Of a DNA stretch of 11,707 nucleotides, positions 1 through 6,192 are shown piece after piece (position 1 is the first letter of the stretch; each line of letters opens with the position of its first letter). The notes beneath the pieces are model-generated. The model searched no databases and was not told where the DNA came from. It saw only the letters and a list, made by a program, of their open reading frames with translations. The stretch comes from Euryarchaeota archaeon UBA550. GTDB taxonomy: Archaea; Thermoplasmatota; Poseidoniia; Poseidoniales; Poseidoniaceae. The position numbers and the translations under genes were made by a program. Where the stretch lies: NCBI GenBank assembly GCA_002506705.1, contig DAYA01000030.1, positions 1 to 11,707 of the forward strand, in the 5' to 3' direction.

Positions 1-1
1 C

Positions 2-373
2 TCCCGTGAACTACGCACTTATGCTGAGTCTGTGGGTGGAAGAGAACAGATGGCAATCGAGGCGTTTGCGAGCGCTCTAGAGATTATTCCAAGAACCCTT
101 GCTGAGAACGCTGGATTGGACCCAGTTAACACAATTATAGAATTAAGAAAGTCTCATGCAGACGGTAAAGGATTCTCTGGAATCAACGTTGAAGACGGTG
201 GCGTCATGGACATGCGTGAAGCAAATGTCCTCGAGCCTCAGAGAGTTGTCGAACAGGCTATTCAATCTGCAACTGAAACTGCAATCATGATTTTGAGAAT
301 CGATGATGTCATTTCATCCAAGGGTGTATCTGGTGAAGATATGATGGGTGGAATGGACGATTTCCACATGTGA
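2..373 (+). CDS. ths: Thermosome (group II chaperonin) subunit, C-terminal part
   Basis: The open frame enters from the left edge and gives 123 residues ending at TGA 371-373. It matches the end of archaeal thermosome/CCT subunits: the stretch around AIEAFASALEIIPRTLAENA is the conserved C-terminal equatorial helix. It is followed by GLDPVNTI, a GINVEDGGVMDM strand pair, and the block ending in ATETAIMILRIDDVI. The protein ends in a short Gly/Met-rich tail (DMMGGMDDFHM), the typical flexible tail that projects into the chaperonin cavity. By family knowledge, the subunit forms a double-ring ATP-driven folding chamber in the cytoplasm. The ATP-binding and apical domains lie outside the window, so the alpha/beta type cannot be told. 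The 3' flank is T-rich, which suits transcription ending here before the next gene. Confidence 0.96.
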   Translation, partial: SRELRTYAESVGGREQMAIEAFASALEIIPRTLAENAGLDPVNTIIELRKSHADGKGFSGINVEDGGVMDMREANVLEPQRVVEQAIQSATETAIMILRIDDVISSKGVSGEDMMGGMDDFHM

Positions 374-389
374 TTTTTGTTATTTTATT
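374..389 (+). terminator. T-rich tract after the thermosome gene, likely terminator
   Basis: The 16 bases right after the thermosome stop codon are nearly all T (tttttgttattttatt). Archaeal RNA polymerase terminates at oligo-T stretches in the non-template strand without needing a hairpin, so this is a plausible terminator. The same AT-rich run could also serve as a TATA-like element for the gene starting at 486. The sequence alone does not separate the two. Confidence 0.5.
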
Positions 390-402
390 CGCTTGAGATA
401 TT

Positions 403-420
403 CTCTCCCTTTAGGGAGAG
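403..420. repeat. Perfect 18-base inverted repeat in the spacer
   Basis: Positions 403-410 (CTCTCCCT) and 413-420 (AGGGAGAG) are exact reverse complements separated by two T residues. As RNA this gives a stem of about 7 pairs with a 4-base loop. As DNA it is a dyad that could bind a dimeric regulator. It lies between the T-rich tract and the ferredoxin/flavodoxin fusion gene, 65 bases before that gene's start codon. No T-run follows it on either strand, so a classical intrinsic terminator is not indicated. Confidence 0.6.
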
Positions 421-458
421 GCACGAACCTCTAAAGACTACGCCTTAGTGGCACAGAT

Positions 459-482
459 TGCTCAGCGAGAGCATTGGGTGAT
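459..482 (+). promoter_or_regulatory. Small hairpin and Shine-Dalgarno site of the fusion gene
   Basis: A 5-pair hairpin (TGCTC at 459-463, GAGCA at 469-473, loop AGCGA) lies directly before a GGTGAT Shine-Dalgarno sequence at 477-482. The spacing to ATG 486 matches that of other genes in the window (GGTGA, then about 4-6 bases, then the start). This decides the start codon: the in-frame TTG at 474 lies upstream of the ribosome binding site and has none of its own. Whether the hairpin affects translation is unknown. Confidence 0.5.
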
Positions 483-485
483 GTC

Positions 486-2450
486 ATGGCAACCGTCGCT
501 AAGGTATGGATTGAGGAAGACTGTATCACGTGTGATGCATGCCAGGATATTTTGCCAGAGGTTTTCGAGGTCACCGATGATACAAGCCAGATCAAGGCAG
601 AGGTCAGAGAGGACGGTTCTTTCGACCGCAACACTGGCTTTTCGGCCATCAAAGCAGAATTCCGCTCAGAGTTTTCTGAACTTATCGAAGAAGCAGCAGA
701 TGCTTGTCCAGTTGAGATTATCAAATTCGAATACGAAGCAGGTGCAGCAGCGGAAGTAGAAGAGGTTGCACCGGCTGCAGAAGAAGCGGTAGCACCAGCC
801 GCAGTTGCTGCAGTTGCAGGGGCTGACGACGGGGTCCTAGCACCTGTCATGTCTGGAGACAGAAGTCTTGCAATCTTCTTTGGGTCACAGACCGGTAACG
901 CTGCTGGACTGGCAGAGAAGACTGCAAAGATGGCTGTGAACTATGGCCTTGAACCAACAGTAATCGACATGGATGGCTATAACCCGGCTGACTTCTCTGC
1001 ACACAAGAGAGTCCTGATCATCACATCTACATGGGGAGAAGGAGAAATGCCTGACAACGCAGACGCTCTCTGGAATGCTACAGTAGCAAGTAATCCACCA
1101 CTTTCTAACACACACTTTTCAGTTTGTGCAATCGGAGACACATCTTACGATGAGTTCTGTAAGGCCGGTTTGGATTGGGATGAGAAATTCAAGGCATTGG
1201 GTGCAACTTGTATTGAAGATATCAAGCTGTGCGACGTTGATTTCGAACCGCCATGGCTTGAATGGGCTCCTCTAGCACTGTCCAAGATTGCATGTGTTGA
1301 TTCTTCAGGAACATTCCACGAAGACCTGCTTGAAGCAATGATTGCTTACGGTGCAGGTGATGAAGAAGAAGCAGATGTAGGAGACTTCACACCAGGAAAG
1401 GTTGAGCAAGACATAATCTCAATCACAATGCGCATCTTCAGATACAATCCCGCTCTAGCAGAGTCGGGTTATGATACAGTAGCAGTTGCCCTGCCTGGCC
1501 ACGCATCAATTGAAGATGCACTTGTGGCAGTCAAGAGAGAAGTCGATGGTTCACTCACTTTCAGAAGCGGCTCGATTGCTGGTCAAGACCCGCTAACAGG
1601 TGTCAAGGCAAATGGTAGAATCCTGCCTGCAGATACTACCAGAATTTGCGATTTGGTATCAGATGGAGATACTCTATCCATAGAGCCAATTCCTGGATAT
1701 GATGTAATCAAAGACCTGATGGTTTCCTATGACAGATATGATTCAGAGCGTGCTAATTCCAAGCCATGGCTAGAAGCAGATCCACGTCAAGGTGAGAAGT
1801 TAATCTCGGGGGCGGCAATGGGTGTAATGACCTCTGCTGATGCTACAATGCTACACACTCTTGCAGACGTTGGCTCACTACAATTAGTCAATTCAATGTC
1901 AGATACTTATGACGTAGATGACGAATACGCTGGGCCAGGAATCGCTCTACAAAGATGGGTTAGAACTCAAGACCCACGCTCAGGTGCAAAGCACGTCAAG
2001 AAGATGTTTGAGTTGATGCAGCGTAAGGGTGGCGTTTGGGATGAAGCAGACATTTCTTCAATTCAAAGACACGGAATTGATGGGTCGCAGGCTGCTGATG
2101 CACTGTATGAAGCAAGAGCGCGCCTACTTGCAGAGTACAAGTTTACTGGCAGAAGTGGACGACTCGTCAAGAACTATTCTCGCTCTGTTAAGATGTCAGG
2201 AAACGTCAACGAAACTACACTATACCGCTCAGTTCTAGGACCACTAGGTCTTGGTTCAAACATCATGAACGGTGTTTCATTGCGAATGATGCTTGGATTC
2301 ACTCGAAACGGTGGGCCAATTATGCGTGGATTCCAAGGTATGCTTGTACCTCCTGCTGGAATTGGTAAGATTCCAAACATGTTCAACGGCAAGGTAGCAA
2401 ATCACCACGAGGTAGTTGCAATCTTCAATGAATTAGATTCAAGATTCTGA
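486..2450 (+). CDS. Ferredoxin / flavodoxin / SdhB-like fusion protein lacking SdhB Fe-S ligands
   Basis: This 654-residue cytoplasmic-looking protein has four parts. Residues 1-84 are a ferredoxin with Cys13-x2-Cys16-x2-Cys19 and Cys74-Pro, enough for one [4Fe-4S] cluster. Residues 85-125 are a linker rich in Ala, Glu and Pro, like a swinging-arm linker. Residues 127-270 are a flavodoxin domain of the sulfite reductase/P450 reductase type with FMN loops GSQTGNAA (133-140), STWGEGEMPDNA (181-192) and IGDTSYDEFC (216-225). Residues 311 to about 560 align with SdhB: a 2Fe-2S-type domain (LTFR 357-360, ANGR 375-378, then IEPIPG) and a helical domain (YAGPG 481-485, GVW 516-518, HGID 529-532). 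The cysteines expected in the SdhB-like part are absent; Cys388 is its only Cys and is not at a ligand position. The last 90 residues are unrecognised. TGA 2448-2450 is part of the next gene's ribosome binding site. Function is not established; an electron-transfer role is inferred from the two intact domains. Confidence 0.85.
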   Translation: MATVAKVWIEEDCITCDACQDILPEVFEVTDDTSQIKAEVREDGSFDRNTGFSAIKAEFRSEFSELIEEAADACPVEIIKFEYEAGAAAEVEEVAPAAEEAVAPAAVAAVAGADDGVLAPVMSGDRSLAIFFGSQTGNAAGLAEKTAKMAVNYGLEPTVIDMDGYNPADFSAHKRVLIITSTWGEGEMPDNADALWNATVASNPPLSNTHFSVCAIGDTSYDEFCKAGLDWDEKFKALGATCIEDIKLCDVDFEPPWLEWAPLALSKIACVDSSGTFHEDLLEAMIAYGAGDEEEADVGDFTPGKVEQDIISITMRIFRYNPALAESGYDTVAVALPGHASIEDALVAVKREVDGSLTFRSGSIAGQDPLTGVKANGRILPADTTRICDLVSDGDTLSIEPIPGYDVIKDLMVSYDRYDSERANSKPWLEADPRQGEKLISGAAMGVMTSADATMLHTLADVGSLQLVNSMSDTYDVDDEYAGPGIALQRWVRTQDPRSGAKHVKKMFELMQRKGGVWDEADISSIQRHGIDGSQAADALYEARARLLAEYKFTGRSGRLVKNYSRSVKMSGNVNETTLYRSVLGPLGLGSNIMNGVSLRMMLGFTRNGGPIMRGFQGMLVPPAGIGKIPNMFNGKVANHHEVVAIFNELDSRF

Positions 2451-2455
2451 GGTGA
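2448..2455 (+). promoter_or_regulatory. Stop codon overlapping Shine-Dalgarno (TGAGGTGA)
   Basis: The TGA stop of the fusion gene forms the first bases of the ribosome binding site (GAGGTGA) for the SdhE-like gene, which starts at GTG 2460. This supports translational coupling and a shared transcript, and it favours the GTG over any later start. The same octamer recurs at several ribosomal gene junctions in the window. Confidence 0.8.
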
Positions 2456-2459
2456 TTTT

Positions 2460-3320
2460 GTGGTAAAGTATTCTTATTATCCCGGAAACGTTGCTCGTCA
2501 ATCTTCTTTTGAAGTTGAAGACACAATCCAACCACTATGTAAAACTCTAGGAATTAAACTAGTAGAGATTGTTGGATACAACAGCGATGGTGGCAACATC
2601 ATAAAACAAGGAAACAAGGATCTACAACTTGCCCTAAATGCAAGAAACATCGCACTCGCAGAGAAAAATGGACATCCCATCATTACTGCTTGCGCATCTG
2701 CACAAGGTATTCTGCACGATGCTCTCGAAACATTCCGTACCGACCCTATAGCATTAGCAAGCGCCAACACAGTTCTTTCAAAGACATCTGGTATGACAGC
2801 TACTGCTGATGAAATTACAACCAACCACCTACTTCACGTGTTGGTTGATGAGATTGGATTGGATAAAGTCGAGGATGCTGTGATTAATCCTCTGAACATG
2901 GATGTAGCATGTTACTATGGTCCACACATGCAGAAGAAAGGAGCTTGTGGCGGAGACGATCCTTGGAATCCAACATACATGGAGCAACTGATCAAAGCAC
3001 TAGGCGGCCGTCCAGTAGAATACAAATCAAAAACATCTAGTGTAGGAAATCCTTCTTTGCTATCTCTGGGTGACTCAGTCATGAAGATGACTGCAAGGGT
3101 ACTGAATGACGCAAAAAGAGCTGGTGCACAATTAATTGTCAGCGCTTGCACATTGTCTCATGCCAACCTTGACTCCTACCAAGGTAAAGCAGGTAGGGTT
3201 GCAAATATGGACACAAACATTCCTGCAGTAAATCTAACTGAAATTATCGCGTTTGCGCTGGGCCATTTCCCAGACAGATTTGCACAATTGAAAACTCGTG
3301 CAATGATAATCGGTTCTTGA
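2460..3320 (+). CDS. SdhE/HdrB-like CCG-fold protein with degenerate cysteine motifs
   Basis: The 286-residue protein starts at GTG, placed by the ribosome binding site ending at 2455. It aligns along its whole length with the two-domain CCG family: HdrB of heterodisulfide reductase, SdhE of archaeal/cyanobacterial succinate dehydrogenases, and the C-terminal half of TfrB. Scaffold motifs remain: YYPG near the start, ARNIALAE (61-68), DDPWNPTYMEQL (166-177), the helix near 208-222, and IPAVNLTEIIAFALGH near the end. In the family, each half normally binds a non-cubane cluster through Cys, Cys-Cys and Cys-x2-Cys. Here the first half has Asn10, Ser42-Asp43 and Cys78-Ala-Ser-Ala81. The second has Pro155, Ser194-Val195 and Cys230-Thr-Leu-Ser233. 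Each half keeps only the first Cys of the last pair, so a normal cluster is very unlikely. Coupling to the SdhB-like fusion suggests the two form a complex. Function unknown. Confidence 0.85.
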   Translation: MVKYSYYPGNVARQSSFEVEDTIQPLCKTLGIKLVEIVGYNSDGGNIIKQGNKDLQLALNARNIALAEKNGHPIITACASAQGILHDALETFRTDPIALASANTVLSKTSGMTATADEITTNHLLHVLVDEIGLDKVEDAVINPLNMDVACYYGPHMQKKGACGGDDPWNPTYMEQLIKALGGRPVEYKSKTSSVGNPSLLSLGDSVMKMTARVLNDAKRAGAQLIVSACTLSHANLDSYQGKAGRVANMDTNIPAVNLTEIIAFALGHFPDRFAQLKTRAMIIGS

Positions 3321-3327
3321 TTAACCG
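3311..3327. terminator. Weak inverted repeat at the convergent gene boundary
   Basis: CGGTT (3311-3315) and AACCG (3323-3327) are complementary and flank a 7-base loop. The pair spans the abutting stop codons of the SdhE-like gene (TGA 3318-3320) and hef (TAA on -, 3323-3321). It could mark the end of both transcripts. The stem is only 5 pairs and no oligo-T tract follows, so this is a weak candidate. Confidence 0.25.
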
Positions 3328-5888
3328 TGCAAAAATCTGAACAAGTCTTTTGCTTGTATTGAGGAGACTCCATCTATTGAAGTAAGTTCATGCTCACTAA
3401 GGTGGCAAAGGCCCATTATGTCACCCGCAGCTTCCATAATTTTCGCTGCGGTGACCGGCCCAATTCCTGGTAACTCTGCAAGGATGTTTACTCGTTTAGT
3501 GACGACTTCCTGATCCCATTTTCTAGAGAGTTTTCCTTCGTTTTCCTCACCGCTAATTATTGCCAATATCTCCTCAGATGCAGCCTTTATGGCTGAATTT
3601 TCTGGCTCGACATGACTTCTTCTTGAACTAGCTATCAATAGATCTAGTATTCTCGCTTCCCTTTTCGCAGCAACCGAAACAAATCTTGCTGTTTGCTCAG
3701 GTGACCCGGTCATTATTACAGGTAGGCCTAGGTCTAGTGTTATCCAAGCCATGGCTCCCTGCACTGCATTTGGATGAAGTCTCTCAGTTTCTAACGATTC
3801 TACGATTAGTAGCGGCTTTTGCGCAGCATCTCTCAATTTCCTAGCTTGATTTACTAGTCGCCCATCAATTATTGAGTCTACTAGGTCTCTAGCGGTTTTA
3901 CGTTCGATTAGAATGCGGTCAGAGATTCTAATGTCCCCGACAGGTAATGATTCGATTTTGATTTCATGACCTCTTAATTTCAACATTGAGGGAAGGGTAG
4001 AGTTGCCTTCCCTGTGGTCAACCGTGATGGTGCACTGATTCTCGTTTTCCAGGCTGTGTGCCAGAGCTTCGGCTTTTGCAGCCTCAGACGCATTTGCTTC
4101 AACTTCTCTTGAGGAAGTGATTGTACCATCTAATACAGGCTTCCACCAGTTTTGTTCAGTGGGCTTCTGGTTAGCTGAGAAATCTGCAAGGGATTTTTGA
4201 TTTCTAGGTCTGTTTGACAAAGTAACTTTCTGTTGTTTTTCCTTTTTTGTAATTTCTTGCGGTTTTGGAACAATTTCCTTTTTTCGAAATAGCCTCTTTT
4301 CCTCTGAGTCAATGAATGAATCAACACTCTTTCCACCGACTTTGAATTCCTTCAAAACGTCTGATTTAGGAGCCGCTCTTTTTGGTAATCTCGATTGCTT
4401 TTGTAAAGATTCTAATGTTCTATACATCGATTGCTCACGCTTCATTGCCGCCTGTTGAACATATTCGTCACGAGTCCCTTTTGCTATGAGGATATGGACG
4501 TCTCCATCTCTTTGTCTAGCTGTTCTTCCACGTCTTTGGATTGCCCTAATTGCACTGGGTACTGGCTCGTAAAGGATTACACTGTCTGCGGCGGGAACGT
4601 CTAGTCCTTCTTCGCCGACACTCGTAGCGACCAAGACATTTAGTTCGCCATTTCTAAAGCGCTCTAATTGTTCGATTTGCTCCTTTTGTTTCATTCCAAT
4701 TTGACTACCTTTGCTTGCTTGGCCCACAAATCTTCCAGCTCTAATCGAATCATTTGTTTCAAGAATGCTAATCACGTTGTCAACAGTATCTCTGTACTCT
4801 GTAAACACGATTACTTTCCCGTCATCTTTTAGGCCATCATTTACCAATTGTGTTACAAGTGAAGGTTTTGGGTGCAACTCACTGCTATCTTTGTGATTAA
4901 GATACAAATCTGCAACAGGGGCAAGAGAAAGGAATCTCTTGGTTTTGCGGTCTCTATCATTCCTTGCCCTTTCAAGATAGTTTATTGCGCACCTCAGTCC
5001 TTGGGTTTCGAGTAAATCTAGAAGCCTGTGCAATCTTCTCATGTCCCCGATTCTCTTTGCGGCGTCATATCCTCTTGCATCTCCTCTTCCTATCGCTGCA
5101 CTTGCCCTACGATGGGCTTCTTCAATAGCAGCAGTAGTTATCCTTCCGGAGCGGATCAAGAAGCCAGAACGAATCAAAAATTCAGATTCTTCAGCCTCAA
5201 GTATTCGCAATGGGTGAATTATCTCGGTCAATTCACTGGGTAGGTTCAGATGATGCTTTTTGACATCCATAGCGGTAATGTATGGCTGAACTAAATCGTC
5301 CTCCCTTTTCGTTACGTGTAACCTTTCAATTCCTAATCGCTGAATTATTTCTAGAACTTTGCCAGCTTTTACTCCAGGTGAAGCAGTGGCTGCCAAAATC
5401 ATTGCATTAGACGAAGCTTCTAGATACAAATCTCCTAACTGTGCCATTGAATCAGAACCAGTGGCATGATGTGCTTCGTCTACGATAAGCAGATCAATGT
5501 CCGATAGCAAAATCCTCCCATTTCTAGCATCATTACGAATCACGTGAGGGGTTGCCATTACAATCTTCGCATCTTTCCATATTTTTTCTCTCTTGACAGG
5601 TCTATCGCTTCCTGTTAGGGTGACAATTTTCCCTTCATCGATTTCTATGAATTCCTTGGCCATTCTAGCCTGTTGAGCAACCAATCCAGTGGTTGGAGCA
5701 ACTAGAACGATCTTGCCTTTCCCTTCAAGGAAACTAGCCATAGCCATCCACTGAACAGCGGTTTTCCCTAAACCGGTAGGCATAACCAATAATGTTGAAC
5801 CTGATATTGCTTGCTTTGCTGCTAGCAACTGGTATGCCCTCGCCTCAACACCTTCTCGAAGACGAGGGTGTGATAAGACGGGCTTCAT
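3321..5888 (-). CDS. hef: Hef: SF2 helicase fused to XPF/ERCC4-type nuclease
   Basis: This 855-residue protein has the full euryarchaeal Hef layout (archaeal relative of FANCM and XPF). The helicase comprises Walker A MPTGLGKT (36-43), DEAH (137-140), TAS (168-170), an insert of about 200-340, FTEYRDT (362-368), and motif VI QRRGRTARQR (451-460). A charged linker of about 500-615 contains QKSLADF (564-570), which fits a PCNA-binding PIP box. The nuclease spans about 618-755: VDHREG (623-628), GD (651-652) and ERKTARD (662-668) keep the GDXnERKX3D active site. A helix-hairpin-helix pair follows (LPGIGPVTAAKI 806-817; second hairpin about 838-852). The enzyme acts on stalled or branched replication forks. 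ATG 5888-5886 begins just before the first helicase helix and has no clear Shine-Dalgarno site, so the transcript may be leaderless. The 3' end abuts the SdhE-like gene. Residues 237-248 are a FLIRSG repeat. Confidence 0.96.
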   Translation of the reverse strand: MKPVLSHPRLREGVEARAYQLLAAKQAISGSTLLVMPTGLGKTAVQWMAMASFLEGKGKIVLVAPTTGLVAQQARMAKEFIEIDEGKIVTLTGSDRPVKREKIWKDAKIVMATPHVIRNDARNGRILLSDIDLLIVDEAHHATGSDSMAQLGDLYLEASSNAMILAATASPGVKAGKVLEIIQRLGIERLHVTKREDDLVQPYITAMDVKKHHLNLPSELTEIIHPLRILEAEESEFLIRSGFLIRSGRITTAAIEEAHRRASAAIGRGDARGYDAAKRIGDMRRLHRLLDLLETQGLRCAINYLERARNDRDRKTKRFLSLAPVADLYLNHKDSSELHPKPSLVTQLVNDGLKDDGKVIVFTEYRDTVDNVISILETNDSIRAGRFVGQASKGSQIGMKQKEQIEQLERFRNGELNVLVATSVGEEGLDVPAADSVILYEPVPSAIRAIQRRGRTARQRDGDVHILIAKGTRDEYVQQAAMKREQSMYRTLESLQKQSRLPKRAAPKSDVLKEFKVGGKSVDSFIDSEEKRLFRKKEIVPKPQEITKKEKQQKVTLSNRPRNQKSLADFSANQKPTEQNWWKPVLDGTITSSREVEANASEAAKAEALAHSLENENQCTITVDHREGNSTLPSMLKLRGHEIKIESLPVGDIRISDRILIERKTARDLVDSIIDGRLVNQARKLRDAAQKPLLIVESLETERLHPNAVQGAMAWITLDLGLPVIMTGSPEQTARFVSVAAKREARILDLLIASSRRSHVEPENSAIKAASEEILAIISGEENEGKLSRKWDQEVVTKRVNILAELPGIGPVTAAKIMEAAGDIMGLCHLSEHELTSIDGVSSIQAKDLFRFLHG
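5145..5180 (-). repeat. Tandem 18-base duplication inside hef (FLIRSG x2)
   Basis: Two adjacent 18-base units (5180-5163 and 5162-5145 on the - strand) both encode FLIRSG. They differ at five bases, all at third codon positions, so the peptide copies are identical while the DNA has diverged. The repeat lies in the insert between the two helicase lobes, near residues 237-248. Confidence 0.85.
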
Positions 5889-5962
5889 ATCAGTGAATTG
5901 TGAGGCGGGGGGTCAAGAGGATTTGCATCAGACAAGCTCTAACTTTCACTCACAAACCAAAA

Positions 5963-5998
5963 GTCTTGAAGACCGTCAATTGTCATAACAGCCTAGGC
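5963..5998. promoter_or_regulatory. Cluster of short palindromes, possible operator region
   Basis: Three dyads lie within 36 bases: an 11-base GTCTT-g-AAGAC (5963-5973), CAATTG (5978-5983) and an exact 8-base GCCTAGGC (5991-5998). They sit between the two divergent genes and upstream of the TATA-like element of the S10 operon. Short palindromes arise by chance, so a regulator-binding role is only suggested by position and clustering. Confidence 0.25.
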
Positions 5999-6028
5999 GT
6001 CCTATACACCGTTCATAACCGAACCACT

Positions 6029-6036
6029 CATATATG
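6029..6036 (+). promoter_or_regulatory. Possible TATA box of the S10 operon
   Basis: CATATATG preceded by a purine-containing stretch (CCGAACCACT) is the most TATA-like element between hef and uL3. With the usual archaeal spacing of about 25 bases, transcription would begin near 6055-6060, giving a leader of about 170 bases before the uL3 start. There is no direct evidence of a start site, and the TATAC at 6003-6007 is an alternative. Confidence 0.3.
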
Positions 6037-6192
6037 GGAGGTAAGTCGGCAGACTGCTCGAAAGGCGAGTGGCCAGACACTGTGGGCAATGTACAGCATC
6101 CCATAACTCCCGGTCCCAATCGTGGACTGGAAGCCGGTGTCACGGCAACTCCCTAGCCTTGACAGCCTCTGTATGCCCCTTTATCGGGGGGC
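6036..6192 (+). promoter_or_regulatory. Predicted structured 5' leader of the S10 operon
   Basis: Five stem-loops can be drawn by eye. (1) 6054-6060 with 6066-6072, 7 pairs including two G-T, loop AAAGG. (2) TGTGGG 6081-6086 with CCCATA 6100-6105. (3) CCGGTCC 6110-6116 with GGACTGG 6124-6130, 7 pairs with one G-T and a 7-base loop. (4) GCCG 6133-6136 with CGGC 6143-6146. (5) GCCCC 6175-6179 with GGGGC 6188-6192. GGGAG 6036-6040 can also pair with CTCCC 6107-6111 to enclose hairpins 1 and 2, but it competes with hairpin 3 for two bases. Ribosomal operon leaders are often bound by one of their own proteins. An autoregulatory role, or a small RNA gene, is possible but not shown. Confidence 0.4.

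Noticed and set aside
474..485. Upstream TTG as start of the fusion gene
   Set aside because: It precedes the GGTGAT site at 477-482, which is correctly spaced for ATG 486, and the four extra residues match nothing in ferredoxins.
486..3320. The redox pair as ordinary succinate dehydrogenase SdhB/SdhE
   Set aside because: The fold signatures fit but the ligand cysteines do not, so a normal electron relay cannot be assigned.
486..3320. The redox pair as decaying pseudogenes
   Set aside because: Both frames are full length with good ribosome binding sites and coupled translation, and scaffold motifs are kept. Loss is limited to the cluster ligands.
4130..4336. Antisense and alternative-frame open frames inside hef and the ribosomal genes
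   Set aside because: They lie within strongly conserved coding sequence in another frame, have no ribosome binding sites and show low-complexity or biased translations typical of shadow frames.
5900..6106. 68-codon + frame in the hef/uL3 spacer
   Set aside because: It starts at a GTG without ribosome binding site, shows no recognisable motif and overlaps the TATA-like element and predicted leader hairpins.
6036..6192. tRNA, RNase P RNA or SRP RNA in the structured leader
   Set aside because: The 7-base loop of the 6110-6130 hairpin lacks the T-loop consensus, and GAGGTAAGTCGGC at 6038-6050 only loosely resembles RNase P RNA conserved region I. No matching 3' conserved region or SRP core motif is present.
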